Assembly: GCA_003952965.2 (NCBI GenBank)
Contig: CM025855.1
Span: 13,583,833-13,647,832 of the forward strand
From: Morella rubra
Lineage: Eukaryota > Streptophyta > Magnoliopsida > Fagales > Myricaceae
Length of the DNA: 64,000 nt
Reading direction: 5' to 3'
Part shown: positions 26,001 through 38,786 of the stretch, piece by piece
Numbering within the stretch: position 1 is the first letter of the stretch
Layout: each line of letters begins with the position of its first letter
Program-made: the position numbers and the translations under genes
The notes under the pieces: model-generated
The model's input: only the letters and a program-made list of their open reading frames with translations
Told to the model about the DNA's origin: nothing
The model's database searches: none

Positions 26001-29000
26001 CTAAGACAACTAAATCCAAGGAAATACCTACTCTGGATGTCTAAGTTCATAGGCCCCCAACGAAAAAGAAAACCCAACCCTAGCACACAAAGGTACTCCT
26101 TGTTGCAGTTCCTATAAGACACTACATCATAATATACTTCACACACTAAACACCCCAGCCATACCCTTAACGAAGACTTTAATGTAATTAACTACCACAC
26201 AATCACCACATCTTACAAATACATCTCTTAATTCTATAAATGAATCCACATTCCAAAATCGAGGCAACATTCTTATACTTCACTACTCATCAGCTCACCA
26301 ACTAGCCACCAGCTCCACAATCAAAGCCCCAACCCAAAACCTACCAGTGTCCAAATGCCCTCCCCAGCTAAGGTTCCAAAAGTCCTGGCAACAATAAAAG
26401 TCACGCACCACCAACTACCTCATAAGTTGTTACAGTCCAAGAAATGCCCTTATTTGCCGATCCGTCCCGTGCCAAATCTCCAAATCCCCAGACACCCCCT
26501 TTGCATGCAATCACAGATGTAATCACATCCCTTAAACTCCGTTCCCTTGTCAATAACCCTGCACCCCTCCCTGTCTCCGTCCTGTCTTATATTGCCTAAT
26601 TTGGCCCGCCCGCCCTCAAGTTCCCCGCGTAGGTCTGCCTTCAACTATGAGAAACAAATATTACGACCACCTCGTCTGTTCCTCTGAAAGCAAGCCTACC
26701 TCTGATACATGCACACCTCGGGCTCTACCTTGTGCGAATTATACTATTTCGAATAGAATTTCTTCTCCATATTCCCTGCCTTCAGAATTTTCACCCAATA
26801 TCAGCCCTCAATCATGAATTAAAAATTAACATCGCACCAAACTTCGCCCCTCTCTCTGGAAAGAGCGACCCTTCCACGCGTAAATGTTCATAGTCAGAGA
26901 GTACTATACTCTTTGATTGTTAGAAAGTACCCGTATGTCCTCAACCCTTAAGTACTACCTAAAACTCATATCTGTGCAAAATTCCATTTCAATTGAGTTT
27001 TCATTAATCAGAAACGAAAATTTCGAGATATGTTCTTTTCTTATGCCAAGACGATCAATTACCTCCCGTACTCATACTCAATAAACTATTATGGACGCCC
27101 TCACCCCAACTAACTAATGAAGCTTCAAAATCCCAATCTGCTTATCCCCTCTTATAAGTTACACGCCAAAATGAACACATTGCTCTTCACATGAAAAACT
27201 ATATAGGTCTTGGCTATACTCATTAAGATCCTTTGACTATTAATTTTCGACAAGTCTATAAGACTAAAGAAATGACACGATGCAAAAGACCCATAATAAC
27301 CATCTCCTCCAAATCCCTAAAATGCTTATACTACCAAAGAATAATTTAGATCACTCATGACATTTCCAATAATTAAACTAAAAAAACAATAGTGAAAAAG
27401 TCATTAATCTCAAAGCACAAACATAATTAAATTTCATAAGACAAATAACAAGTGAAAAGACTACATTTCATGATCTCTTTTATTTGTAATGCATCTATTT
27501 ATTTGTTGTGACATTATTCCGCGAATTTTCTTCTTAAATTTGTCCTAAAAGAGCCCCTATTTTCTGTTTTTTTTCCTATATTCCCTATTGTATCCAACGA
27601 CACATATTACCTCAGCGCCTAATACCATATCCACATAAATACAGCAAGAAAATAACCTTCTACCAAACAAGCAAAAGAACCAAGATCGCAAAATCCTACT
27701 CAAAATCGACTATGCTCTCCTTAGCCAATAATTTTAGCAATAACAGGTCTTGACATGACCAGCGTGAAATTCTCTTAATATATTTTTACCATATAATAGC
27801 ACCCGCACTGTACTCTGCACACCTTACTCACCCCTTATGTATTCTAACAGTTTATATCTATCTCTATCATCTAATATTTGTTTATATGAAGCCTCATTGC
27901 ATCAAACCTTAACAAAAAAAAGAAAAAATCAGTTAAAAGTATCGGTTTGAGGGGGGATATAGTAAATCCTCAAATTAGTTAAACTAAACTGATTAATTCC
28001 GAGTTAAGCGGCTATGTCATACAATCCTATCCTATAGTACTACTAGTATTATAATCTTTACAAATCCCCCCTTTCCCCTTTAGTATTATACTCTCCTCAA
28101 ACAATAACCCCATACCTCGCCTGTCTCTTAAGAATGCCTAAACCAAATTGTATTAAAATAATACAAACACCCTAAGATATCTGAGACTGGCATAATTTAA
28201 AATTTAATCAATATTCGGCGTTCCTTTTCGGTTATGTTTTATCTACACATTATATTCCCCTTAGAATACAGACAAGAACAACAAATGTAGAAAAACCCAA
28301 CTAACCATTATTACATAGTATTATATTAAGAAAAATATATCGTTACCCGTCACAGTTTAAAAAATATCTCCATAAAATACAATATAAACCTTAAACAATA
28401 TATATTTTATATATATCATCTTATCATGTTACAACCAGACCCTAGCCGCCGAGACAAGACCCACTGACCCCCCGCCAATCTGAAGTCTATATATATCTTA
28501 ATCCTGGCCCCTGCCCCACGGTAAGGCTGCATACTAAAAAGTTGAATCCTATAACCCGATACCCGCAAAAACGTACCTTGACGAAGCGAGCACAGTCCCA
28601 TTATCTCTATAACACCTGCGATCTCCCCATCTATATGCCTTTGACCCTTGCGCAAACTTAACTCACATCCGAGCACATACCACACTTCACACTCTCCTCC
28701 CCATCCTGCTCCAACTATATCAACTCCACAGCTTGCACACGGAGACCGCATCAACCATATGAAATCTGTTCAACATATATTATGTAGGTTGAGCCTTCCC
28801 ACCCCAACGCCCCGAAGGAAACGCAGTCCTCGCGCGAGATCCTTTACCCATCCTCTCATTGTAGCCCCCGTCCCCCTTTTTTTTCTAATTGTGCATCTAG
28901 CGACTATTTCATTTCGAAATGGTAAAATATAAAATCAAAAATAAAAAACACCCTGAGCCACTCTCTAATGCCCACAACTTTCATTTATCTCGCTCTACTG

Positions 29001-29564
29001 CATCTCGAAATGTAAAACCAAGAGAATCGTAGCTCGAAATCAGAACCAATTCCCCTAAAATTGGCCCACAAGTCTGGCCGCAAATCCTGTCATGATAAGT
29101 CCTTATAACGTCCTCCCCTCACACTTCGATCTCGATCCCGATTAATCTATCTAACTGAACCACAGAACTTCTGCCCCAAAAATACCTTTCTCCACGCACC
29201 AGCTCTACAGAAAGAACCACGAAATAAAAGCCACCCTAGTATGTTCCCCCTCATCCAGCGATCGATGAAAACTTCCATTAACCATCCCCAACACACCCCT
29301 CGCAAAACCGATCTGGAATTGTCGTGACTACGGCGAAGCATTCCTTCCCCATCCCCGAGCTATAATCTTCTCACACCAGAGACAGCTTCCTCATCAATAA
29401 GGGTACGAAAATTCTCTCTTCCTAACTTATAGCTACAACGACAATCTTCTTGAGTTGATAAATCGCTCCTCTGTCTTCACAAATGCAGCTACTCTTCGAA
29501 TATATCTCAATGCATATCTTATGACATATTCAGCCTACTGCTAAACACTCGTCAGAGAATTGCA

Positions 29565-31373
29565 TCACCAAAAATCTCCACATGAACATGTCCCCTTCCT
29601 AAATACATGAATCTCTCAGAATCCCTTACAAGTATCCCCTCGATTACTTAGAAATACAAAAAAAACTTTGGCACTTGCAACCCCACCAACCCCTGATTCT
29701 TAAAATATTTTTCTTTTTTTACTCGTATGAAGCCAGTCAAAAAATCAACCCAAAGCAATGCAAGCTCTGCAATATGTTAAAGCATTTTATCTTCACTACT
29801 TCCTCAACACAGGCAAAACAGAAATCATATTCAACTACTATCCCCCTCTACCATTAAAAGCAATTCCAACTCTTGTAGTTCCCTGACGAATATATCTGAT
29901 TCCATAAGCCATCAGTCATCACATATGGCCCTCTGGCATCCGATCATCTGCTGAATTAATACCAATCGTGAGCCAACTTTGTCTGTGCCAAAGACAAACC
30001 TTTAAAACCACCGCAACACCCTACCATAGGCTCCTAGCCCGTGGTTACTCATACCCTTCCCTTACCCTCATCCTCTTCTAATCTCCTGGCACCGTTATAT
30101 CCGCATCACCCAATTCTACATCCTAATCTGCAGACGTATAAAGAAAAAGCTACAAGTAGATCCCAACCTATAACATCATAAGCTCGCTGTTCTGGAACGC
30201 TCTAAAACTCCCAGAAAAGTAGATCAGCAGCGCCTCAAAATCCGCAATTCGAGCCTCTAAGAATCTTACATAACTCACAGGACATAGTGATCTCCCGAGA
30301 ACCAAAATGCTCATCTCTCCAAGCAGCGGGAACGGCCCCATAGGCACTCCTATAAAAAAGCTTTTAGGCTCTTCCCAAGTCGACGAGCCGCCTCTACATG
30401 AATCACCTGTCCATCATCCCATCCGCAGCCACTCCTTGACTCAACCACGAAAAGCCTTTCTACGCTAGTTCGTTTTATCATAGAACTGTTATGAAGCCCA
30501 GTCCCTCCCTTAACTGCCCACCAATCCAGGCTATCACATCAACCGCCCAACACAAGAAACTAAAAAATCAACTCCAAGGATAAAGCAATAAAGATCATCG
30601 ATATTCAAAACACATGAAATAATCCTGTCTGACGGAAACGAAAACATAAAGAAAAGAAAATCCTTAATGAATTCATATAGATGCAGATACATCCCCTAAG
30701 AAATTAGTCGTGAAGGACACGGATTGGGCCTGCGCAGCACCTCCCCCTGATAACCGCCAAATTCGAAGTCCGAGTGATAAGAAGCACTCCGCATCCCTAT
30801 TGTCATACATCTGTGAACATATCCCTACCGGAATCTCCAATGCCGCACCTCTAACGATACCGGCCAACAAGCTGAATTAACCAGTCCCATCGATACTAAT
30901 GAAAAAGAGATCACCCAAACACAGCACGCAGCCATGATGACAAGGCTGGCCCAACCCACCTCTTTCCGTGAAATATCTCCCCTTAAAATACTGCAATCCT
31001 ATGAACTCTGAATCAATCCATCTCCTGAGGTATAGCAAACAACGTCTCCCGCCCCACCCATTCCCACACCTCGCATGCCGCTCTTGCAGAAAGTCCTTAT
31101 AGCTTCTTCACTGTATCCGTTTTGACCATAACCCACTAGCATTGCAGTCCACGATACAACATTCTTACTGGTCATTGTCATGAAAACTGATTCAGCAGAT
31201 TTTATGCTTCTACACTTGCAATACATGTCTACCAGAGCACTACCCACAAAGACATTATGCTCATGATCTGTCCTAATGATATAAGCATGAATCTGCTTGC
31301 CTTCTTCCAGGGCCAGGAGACCCCCACAAGCAGTCAAAACGCTACCAAAAGTAAATTGATCCATATCTAAACC
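29565..31373 (-). pseudogene. Inverted partial copy of the PPR-DYW gene
   Basis: Bases 31084-31373 are an exact reverse complement of 1940-2229 of the PPR gene (290 of 290 bases). Below 31084 the match goes on in noisy form. The 3' end is recognisable again at about 29550-29700, where ACATGTTCATGTGGAGATTT and the TGA stop (29565-29567) occur, followed by the same 3' flank. The 5' third of the gene is missing because the contig ends. The abrupt change from perfect to noisy identity at 31084 argues for an assembly product rather than a duplicated gene. Confidence 0.85.
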
Positions 31374-31397
31374 CTAAACCCAATCCCCTCTAAACGG

Positions 31398-32397
31398 NNN
31401 NNNNNNNNNNNNNNNNNNNNNNNNNNNNNNNNNNNNNNNNNNNNNNNNNNNNNNNNNNNNNNNNNNNNNNNNNNNNNNNNNNNNNNNNNNNNNNNNNNNN
31501 NNNNNNNNNNNNNNNNNNNNNNNNNNNNNNNNNNNNNNNNNNNNNNNNNNNNNNNNNNNNNNNNNNNNNNNNNNNNNNNNNNNNNNNNNNNNNNNNNNNN
31601 NNNNNNNNNNNNNNNNNNNNNNNNNNNNNNNNNNNNNNNNNNNNNNNNNNNNNNNNNNNNNNNNNNNNNNNNNNNNNNNNNNNNNNNNNNNNNNNNNNNN
31701 NNNNNNNNNNNNNNNNNNNNNNNNNNNNNNNNNNNNNNNNNNNNNNNNNNNNNNNNNNNNNNNNNNNNNNNNNNNNNNNNNNNNNNNNNNNNNNNNNNNN
31801 NNNNNNNNNNNNNNNNNNNNNNNNNNNNNNNNNNNNNNNNNNNNNNNNNNNNNNNNNNNNNNNNNNNNNNNNNNNNNNNNNNNNNNNNNNNNNNNNNNNN
31901 NNNNNNNNNNNNNNNNNNNNNNNNNNNNNNNNNNNNNNNNNNNNNNNNNNNNNNNNNNNNNNNNNNNNNNNNNNNNNNNNNNNNNNNNNNNNNNNNNNNN
32001 NNNNNNNNNNNNNNNNNNNNNNNNNNNNNNNNNNNNNNNNNNNNNNNNNNNNNNNNNNNNNNNNNNNNNNNNNNNNNNNNNNNNNNNNNNNNNNNNNNNN
32101 NNNNNNNNNNNNNNNNNNNNNNNNNNNNNNNNNNNNNNNNNNNNNNNNNNNNNNNNNNNNNNNNNNNNNNNNNNNNNNNNNNNNNNNNNNNNNNNNNNNN
32201 NNNNNNNNNNNNNNNNNNNNNNNNNNNNNNNNNNNNNNNNNNNNNNNNNNNNNNNNNNNNNNNNNNNNNNNNNNNNNNNNNNNNNNNNNNNNNNNNNNNN
32301 NNNNNNNNNNNNNNNNNNNNNNNNNNNNNNNNNNNNNNNNNNNNNNNNNNNNNNNNNNNNNNNNNNNNNNNNNNNNNNNNNNNNNNNNNNNNNNNNN
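31398..32397. other. Assembly gap, 1000 Ns
   Basis: Exactly 1000 N characters, a conventional placeholder for a scaffold join of unknown length. It separates the noisy fold-back contig end from the start of the palindrome's left arm. Confidence 0.99.
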
Positions 32398-32398
32398 G

Positions 32399-33728
32399 AG
32401 TTAATCCATTTAACCAATAAATAACAAAGAAATCGCAAAAAGGATTACATTAATTTCTATCCTTGAGGGCTGAGAGTCCTCCTTAATTGCACCCTTGGAA
32501 TGGTGCGTCACAAAAGAATAGAATGTACTAAGTTAAATATTGATTTACTAGGTGTGACTGAACTCGAAAAATATACAAGGGAATTGCAGCAGTATCCATG
32601 ACTATTACTTTTTGTTATAGTGGAAACGTTACCAGCATTTCCTAGTAGTAACCCTGTGATGTGCGCTTTGGCAATACTGTCATATTAATCTCCTATCTCT
32701 CTTTCTTTATTCTGGATTGCTTGGTGCAAAAAGCAGTATTGATGTGCTAAACTTTTCAAAATTCAGTTGAGATTTTAACTATAGCTGTATCTCTGTGATT
32801 TGTTTGCCCTTTAATCTCTGGAATCTCACCATTTTGTTTCCAGAAACAACTTTTTGCAGCCGATATTTTAGAAGCCAGAACTAAAGCAATTTGTTGTTTT
32901 CTTTTTCAATGCTACGTTCTCTTACATAATATCTACAATGTTATTGACCTTTTGGTCGAAGGGGTCCTAGTCATTATAAAATGCACATTTCCAATTTTAT
33001 GTGCAGTCATTGGCGTGTGAAGGGTGCTTAACTTATGTGCATGGCCTCGCATTCTTAGACTGCCTTTAGATAAGAAAAAGTTCTTCCCGGACAGCCTTTG
33101 ATATTTGCCGTAATTTTTTGGTGCTTCTTGGAGTAAATGTATATATGTGCAAAGGGAATTTGAATGCGCCAGCATCTGCATCCTGGAACAGAAATTATGA
33201 AATCTTTTTGTTTGGTGCCATAGAGTAGGGGAGAATGGTTTGTGAGGCAAATTTCACTCCAAAATCTGAAAATATTTGGGAGCTTGTTTTGTCATTGACA
33301 GTGTAGTTTTTTGGAATAGTCACAAAAAGATACAAAGAGTTAAGCTATAAAGATAACATGTTTAATCAGCATGGATAACCATGGGACTATTTGGCAAGGA
33401 AATCATATTTCATGTTATGCATAAATTGAGTTTTTGGTGGTCTTCTTGAGATTTTGAGTTCAGATCTTCTCTTCCATCTTTTGTTCTCGCTCTGTCTCTG
33501 CTCCCTTTCCCCATTGTGGTTATTTCTATTAGTTGGGGAAAACATGTCTTTAGAAAACGCTACAACTTTCAGGATATATTATTATGTAGTACTGACTTTC
33601 AAACAGAGACATTATACCAAGAAATAATGGGGTCCAATACAATATTTGATCCATCTGCTTATTCACCAAGGTCTGCTCTTTTCCCATGGCCAAGCTATTT
33701 GACCAACTGAAGTTCTTCCTGTACACAG
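32399..33728 (+). other. Partial FIP intron 2, left arm
   Basis: This is the mirror of the right-arm intron between FIP exons 2 and 3. No exon or ORF of its own is seen. It ends with the acceptor TTCCTGTACACAG before exon 3. Confidence 0.7.
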
Positions 33729-34084
33729 ATACGTTTGAAAGTTTGTGAAGATTGTGGTGGTTCTGGTATATGCTCTGAATGCAATGGCGAAGGATTTTTG
33801 CTTAAGAAACTGTCTGAGGAAGGGGCTGAGAAGGCAAGATTGGCATCAAAGAATATGGCCACTCGATACACAGCTGGGTATGTTTTGTCTTATTTTTATG
33901 TGTGTGTGTGTGTTTGTGTCTTTCTCTCAAGTTTCATCTCCCATACGGTTAGAACATATCCACTAAATTGAACTTATCCAAACTGGACTCTGTCAGCCTT
34001 CCCAAGAAATGGAGCTACTGCACAAAATGCTCGTCTGCCAGATCCTGTAATACTTGTGGTGGCCGTGGAAAGTTAAGCTACTAG
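33729..34084 (+). pseudogene. FIP-like zinc-finger gene, 3' two exons only
   Basis: Exons 33729-33877 and 33997-34084 encode the zinc-finger half of the protein complete at 46045-51773. It includes CEDCGGSGICSECNGEG, the linker up to ATRYTAG, then WSYCTKC and CNTCGGRG, with a TAG stop. The joining intron (33878-33996) has GT-AG ends and a GT microsatellite. The first two exons, with start codon and membrane segment, would lie beyond the arm boundary at 32399, where the gap begins. As assembled this is a headless copy, so it is either a truncated duplicate or a gene whose front is lost in the gap. Confidence 0.8.
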
Positions 34085-36898
34085 TTCTAGAATATCTGCT
34101 CTTCTTATTTAGGAGGCTGCAACTTCTATGAATCATAGAAAGAAACGTTAGCTTATATATTGAATAAGATTGGAAATGAATTGTCTACAATTTTTCTGTA
34201 TAGTCTTTTGGCAAAGAATTTTCTATATTGATTAGTAGTTTCTTATGGGATTTGTTCCTTTTTCCTTGCAATTTAACTTATAATTGTTATGTCGAGTAGT
34301 TATTTCAATTTATAAACCCCTCAAAGGATTGAAAAGCAATCAAAGCTTGATGAATGTGAAGTCAAATTTTCTTTATAAATAAATAATCTTCATCTAAACT
34401 TAAATTCAGATCTGCGAAACTTGTTTAATTAATTCTTTTTTAGTCCATTAATTTCTTGTGAAGATTTTTTTTTTTTTTTTTGTCTTCGAATTGTGGTTTA
34501 CAAATGACTGAAGCCTGTCCGTGCATTAAATGAACTGAGAACGCGACAAACTTTTTGAAAAGCTGGTGTTGAATTTGGTTCAGGTGCATGATTCTTTTGT
34601 TCCTGGATGATAGATCTATCCGACAGCTCAACTTAACATCTAGTTGGCTCTAATAAGCCCACGTTGTTTCCTGTGGACAAGGGCACCTCAGTTGTTGTAA
34701 AAGAGCAAGAGCTCTAGAATTTTGCAAGAAATTCCTTTCTGTTTATTTTTCGAACATCTCAGGGATCAACCCTTAGATCAGGATCATACTTAGCATAAAT
34801 CAAAAATAGGGTCCCCATATACTTTCCTATCATTTTTATAATTTAGGAAGAAGCAGTGAAAAAGGGAAACTTGTTGAGTATGTCTTTAGTAGTGTTTAAT
34901 TATAAAAGTAGTTTGGTATATCAAAAAATGTCAATAAGGAATTTTTTATTTAAATAAATGTTTTTGGGGGATATTTGAGATACAACATATGAATCAAGAT
35001 CTTTTATAATTTCTTACCTTAATTACATTAGACATTTTGAAGAGAATTATAGAAATATGACAATATATATATATATATGTATCATATATTATTTAATGCT
35101 ATAGTTATTAAACTTTTGATAGTGTCAATCCTCTGACCTGATGCATTACAACTAAAGACTAATAAAAAAATTAGATGACTAAACAGAAAATTCTAAAATC
35201 ACCAAATTTAATCGATTCATTCTTAAAAATTCACTTTTGATCATGATTGACAAAAATTATTACTGAATAGTACAAAATGGCTGAAAATTAATTAATTTTT
35301 TTTTAAAAATAATAATTTGAAGTAGCAATTATTATAATTTTATATTTAAATACAAAGAGTTTAAAAAATAATTAATTTGAAGTAGCAATTATTATATTTT
35401 TATATTTAAAAATGAAAAGAGTCTTCCAGATACATAATGTATTTATTAAAAAAAAGAAGAAGAATAAGACGAGACACAAGATGCGACTTGCAGGAACCAT
35501 GACGTACGTGGACTGAAAAGGAAGAACAGCCTCAAAATAGATTAGAAAAGTTTTTTTTTTTTTTTTTTTAAATAAAAGAAACGTTTTCAAGACTTAAACA
35601 GACAAAGCCTATTTGTCGGCTAATCAAGATATTTGAATCATAATTAGCCACCTGTACCTTCCTGTTAGGCAAGAATGATCCAAAAGTAGCATAACATATT
35701 TCCTGAATTACCGAAGTATTACTCTCTTGTTACGCAAATACTCAAATAATTCCTACTTTCTAGAAACGTTGATTTTTCTAGAAACCACATAAAAAACTCA
35801 ATCATTGAAGACAAATATCCGACAAAGCCCTCACATAAACAAATAGCGTGACCAAAAATCTTAACAAATGGTGGAAAGTATTTGGTAAGTGTAATATGAT
35901 AAAGATATATAGTAGTTTGAGATGTAAAGTGTGAAGATTGAGGGTGCAAAGTATATACATTTTTTCTAATCAATTAGTTTTTTGTTTTGAGTAACTGTAT
36001 TAAGTTGCGGTAATTTTTACTATTATAGAGATTAGAAGGTCTAAAGATCCTTTTTGAAATTAAATTTGTACCCTTCTCATTTATTCCACACTCAAAGGAA
36101 TCAAGACAAATTAATTACATTAATAAGAGCAAAAACTACAGATCAAGGAACGGACAGAAATCCTACGTCTTCGTTATTGTTTAAGATATTCCAAATTATT
36201 GTTCACCGTCCAAAGGAATTGGAGTATATAAATTAAGCCGAAGTACTAAATATTACATAATTAAAGAAATGGTAAGCCGTTTTCTCAAATCATGCTTATA
36301 AGTTGATCTAAATCCTGTTGGGATCCTTTAGGAGTAATTGGCTCTAGAAAGTTCATTACTCATTCCTTCTTTTTTTTTTTTTTTTCTCTCTTTTTTTATG
36401 TGGAATTTTAGTAAAAACACGAGGTTGAAGTTAAGTAATTGATTTCCATTAAAATCATGTCAAGGGATATTTACATATATATATATATATATTGAAAGAA
36501 AAGTACTCGAGATGTCATATTCAAAAAGTTCTCCCGTAAATCCTTATAGATAGAATAACGTAATAATTAAAAAAAACCATTTTGTCGATGGTAACCATAA
36601 TCCACAACATGAATTGACAAACACTAGGGTTTATATATATATATTAATCCACTAATTATCAAATAATTTGTCTGAGCAAATATATATATACTGATCAACT
36701 GATGTGACTTTGATCGAGCACCAATATATAGTAAAAAGAAAAGTAATTTTCTATCTCGACAAAGAGATCAGAGAGACGCAAAGAACGCAACAGGTAACGG
36801 GTAAGAGAGACGCTAGACTGGCAGACAGCTTTTGACCTTTTCTTCCCTTTATTGGTCTAACTGGCAATGAACCATGTCTTTGATCTAGCCTTGACTAG
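34085..36898. other. Spacer between FIP fragment and NRT2, left arm
   Basis: AT-rich intergenic DNA between the convergent 3' ends of FIP and NRT2. It holds a T run at about 34466, a duplicated ~80-base unit at 35309-35420 (TTTGAAGTAGCAATTATTAT twice), a T run at about 35550 and a TA microsatellite near 36473-36491. No gene is recognised. Its mirror is 43253-46044. Confidence 0.6.
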
Positions 36899-38660
36899 CT
36901 AGACATGGGCTGGTGTGGAATCCGGTGGAGTTGCGGCTGCGGCCACACGCTTGCCACGCTCTGACCGGCTGTTCTCTGCGAATTTGAGACTTGGCTGATG
37001 CAATCCCTTCTGCTTCTCATCCTCGTTCCACTCCGACGCATAGTAGGATTCTTCCGTAGACTTGGCCATGTCTTTGGAAGGTGGAAGGAACATGCTTCCC
37101 CACTGTGGGAAGTGAACCAACGTCACTGGAAGGGTGCAACACACAATCATGACCCCCATGAGAGAAAGACCTGTTCCAGTGGAGAATCTAGAGCTTGAGA
37201 AGAACACTAATTGGGTCAAACCGGAGCCAAAGTTCCCACCAGCCCCTGTCAAGCCTGATATGATGCCCAAAGATCGCCGAGAAATGAACGGTATGATGCC
37301 AAAAGTTGCTCCACAGGCAGCTTGAGCTCCAACAGAGAAGAGGATCATTGACACGACGGCAGTGGGAAGTGAATTGGCACGGCCAAGCCAGATACAGAAG
37401 ACACCTCCAAAAGTTTGGAGGATCCAAAGATTCCATAGCCTGCCCCTCATGCCAAAATACCGAGCTGCTAAGTCAGATGCATAACCACCAAAAGGACGTG
37501 CAAGAAGGTTGGCCATACCAAATGTGGCAGCAATGGTTCCGGCAGTGTGAAGGTTAAGATCAAAACTGTCACAGAATTTACATGACCTTAGTACTGAATC
37601 TTAGGATTTCAGATGAGACTAATGAGGAGGAAAGTAGCTAGACAAACCTGTCATAGAAATACTCAGCGATGACATTATCTGTGCTCAACTCAACACCCAT
37701 GGAGTAGCCGTAGAGGAGAACAAAAATCCATGTCCTGTAGTTTGTGATAGCATACCACAGCACCTGAGTTGTAAAAGCAGATCAGTTTAAAATATAGTCA
37801 TTCTGTATAAGCCAGAAAAAGAAATAGATCTGAGAGTTCTAGAAACTGACCTTGGAGAATTTATCTTTGGCAACCTCGCCCTTCTTCTGTAAGGTACCGA
37901 GGTTCCCATCAGGCAAGTCTCGGCCGAGGGTTAAGACCATCAGTCCCGTGATTACATGAAACCACCCAGGAATAAAGAAGGCTATCCTCCAGGCAGTGAA
38001 GGGAGTGGAACCTGCACGGCAAATCAGGTCATAGAGCAAAGGCATTATAAGTTGAGTGGCTCCTCCACCCATGTTGCCCCACCCGGCAGCAGTGCCATTG
38101 ACAAGCCCAATGATCTTACTGTTAAACATTGTGCTCATCCAATATTGGCATGACACAAAGGTTGCAAGAGAGAATCCGATCATGAACCGGACAGCAATAT
38201 AACCGGCAGCATTTGACACAAATGACATGCAGAAAACAGTCGGAGCTGAAAGCATGATAAGAAATGCGCAACCATACCGGGGCCCAATTAGGTCGCAAAC
38301 TGCACCCATTATAAGCCTAGAGAAGATGCTTCCTGAGACAGAAGCAACTCCAGCGTTACCAATGTCTAGTTTGGTTAGATTGAGGTTGTCACGAATGATA
38401 GGGACAAGCGGAGCCGCGGCAAAGGTGGAGACAAAACAAGTGAAGAAGGAAATCCAAGAAAGGTGGAAGGTTCTCATATGGGGATTGGCGAGGGAGAAAA
38501 TCTTGAAAACCTTGGCCTTGTGCTCCGAATCAACAGGTAAATCAAATTTTGCAGTCGTATCGGTTGGGACTATAGGTGAGGCAACGGAAAAGGCAAAGCT
38601 TTGTTCTCTGCCTGTCACTCCATGCATGGAGCTTCCAGGGGATTGCTCAATGTTAGCCAT
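36899..38660 (-). CDS. NRT2: High-affinity nitrate transporter NRT2 (intact copy)
   Basis: Three exons on the minus strand, 38660-37851, 37763-37648 and 37565-36899, join in frame to 530 residues, the usual NRT2.1-type length. NRT2 proteins are 12-helix plasma-membrane nitrate/proton symporters of the NNP branch of the major facilitator superfamily. They usually work with NAR2 (NRT3) in root uptake at low nitrate. The NNP signatures are visible: [12 protein letters not shown] near residue 190 and [12 protein letters not shown] near 415. The hydrophilic N-terminus, the central loop ([20 protein letters not shown]) and the C-terminal tail [14 protein letters not shown] are all typical. Introns begin GT and end AG. 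A TATA box lies at 38779-38786. This is the left member of a head-to-head pair. It is the better preserved one, although its arm borders the gap. The exact NRT2 subfamily number cannot be assigned. Confidence 0.95.
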
Positions 38661-38778
38661 TGATTACTCCCTCTTTCTCTGGAAAGAACTTGGGAGTGTG
38701 AACTAAAGGAAGCTGAGAAAATATAGAAGCAACTATGGCTGGTGTTGGTGTGGTGTAGAGGAGCCCAAGATGGTCTGC

Positions 38779-38786
38779 TATTTATA
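38779..38786 (-). promoter_or_regulatory. TATA box of the left NRT2 gene
   Basis: TATAAATA on the minus strand, about 120 bases before the ATG, with a pyrimidine-rich leader between. It is identical in the right arm at 41358-41365. Confidence 0.7.

Larger units (their letters stand above)
16700..31083 (-). repeat. Error-rich inverted copy of positions 2.23-12.24 kb
   Basis: Reverse-complementing this stretch gives a noisy version of the left flank in collinear inverted order. About 16700 matches 12240 (GGCTAGATCT). 16.9-17.2 kb matches the GAA tract and AGAATTGTCATT (11820-12000). 17.7-17.9 kb matches the end of the MULE. 19.14-19.35 kb matches 10.16-10.33 kb (GAGGTTGAT, GTGGTTAT, AATTTGTGAGCA). 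29.54-29.70 kb matches the PPR stop and flank (3.23-3.42 kb). The copy is about 1.3-1.45 times longer than its source and full of insertions and substitutions. That is the look of uncorrected single-molecule reads, so genes within it should not be annotated as functional. Confidence 0.85.

Noticed and set aside
13645..31000. Numerous 60-140 codon ORFs in the noisy region (for example 13923-14270, 19591-20013, 28416-28754)
   Set aside because: The sequence is an error-rich inverted copy of the flank or low-quality DNA. One of these frames is simply the antisense of the 26S rRNA patch. None shows a protein motif.
30999..31364. A second PPR gene on the minus strand
   Set aside because: It is a 290-base exact copy of the gene at 1148-3379 fused to noisy sequence, best explained by the fold-back.
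31361..31385. CTAAACCCTAAACCC, resembling the plant telomere repeat
   Set aside because: Only two units, created at the edge of the copied PPR block and followed by unrelated sequence. No telomeric array.
31374..32438. A 354-codon minus-strand frame spanning the N gap
   Set aside because: Nearly all its codons are Ns. It exists only because the gap contains no stop codons.
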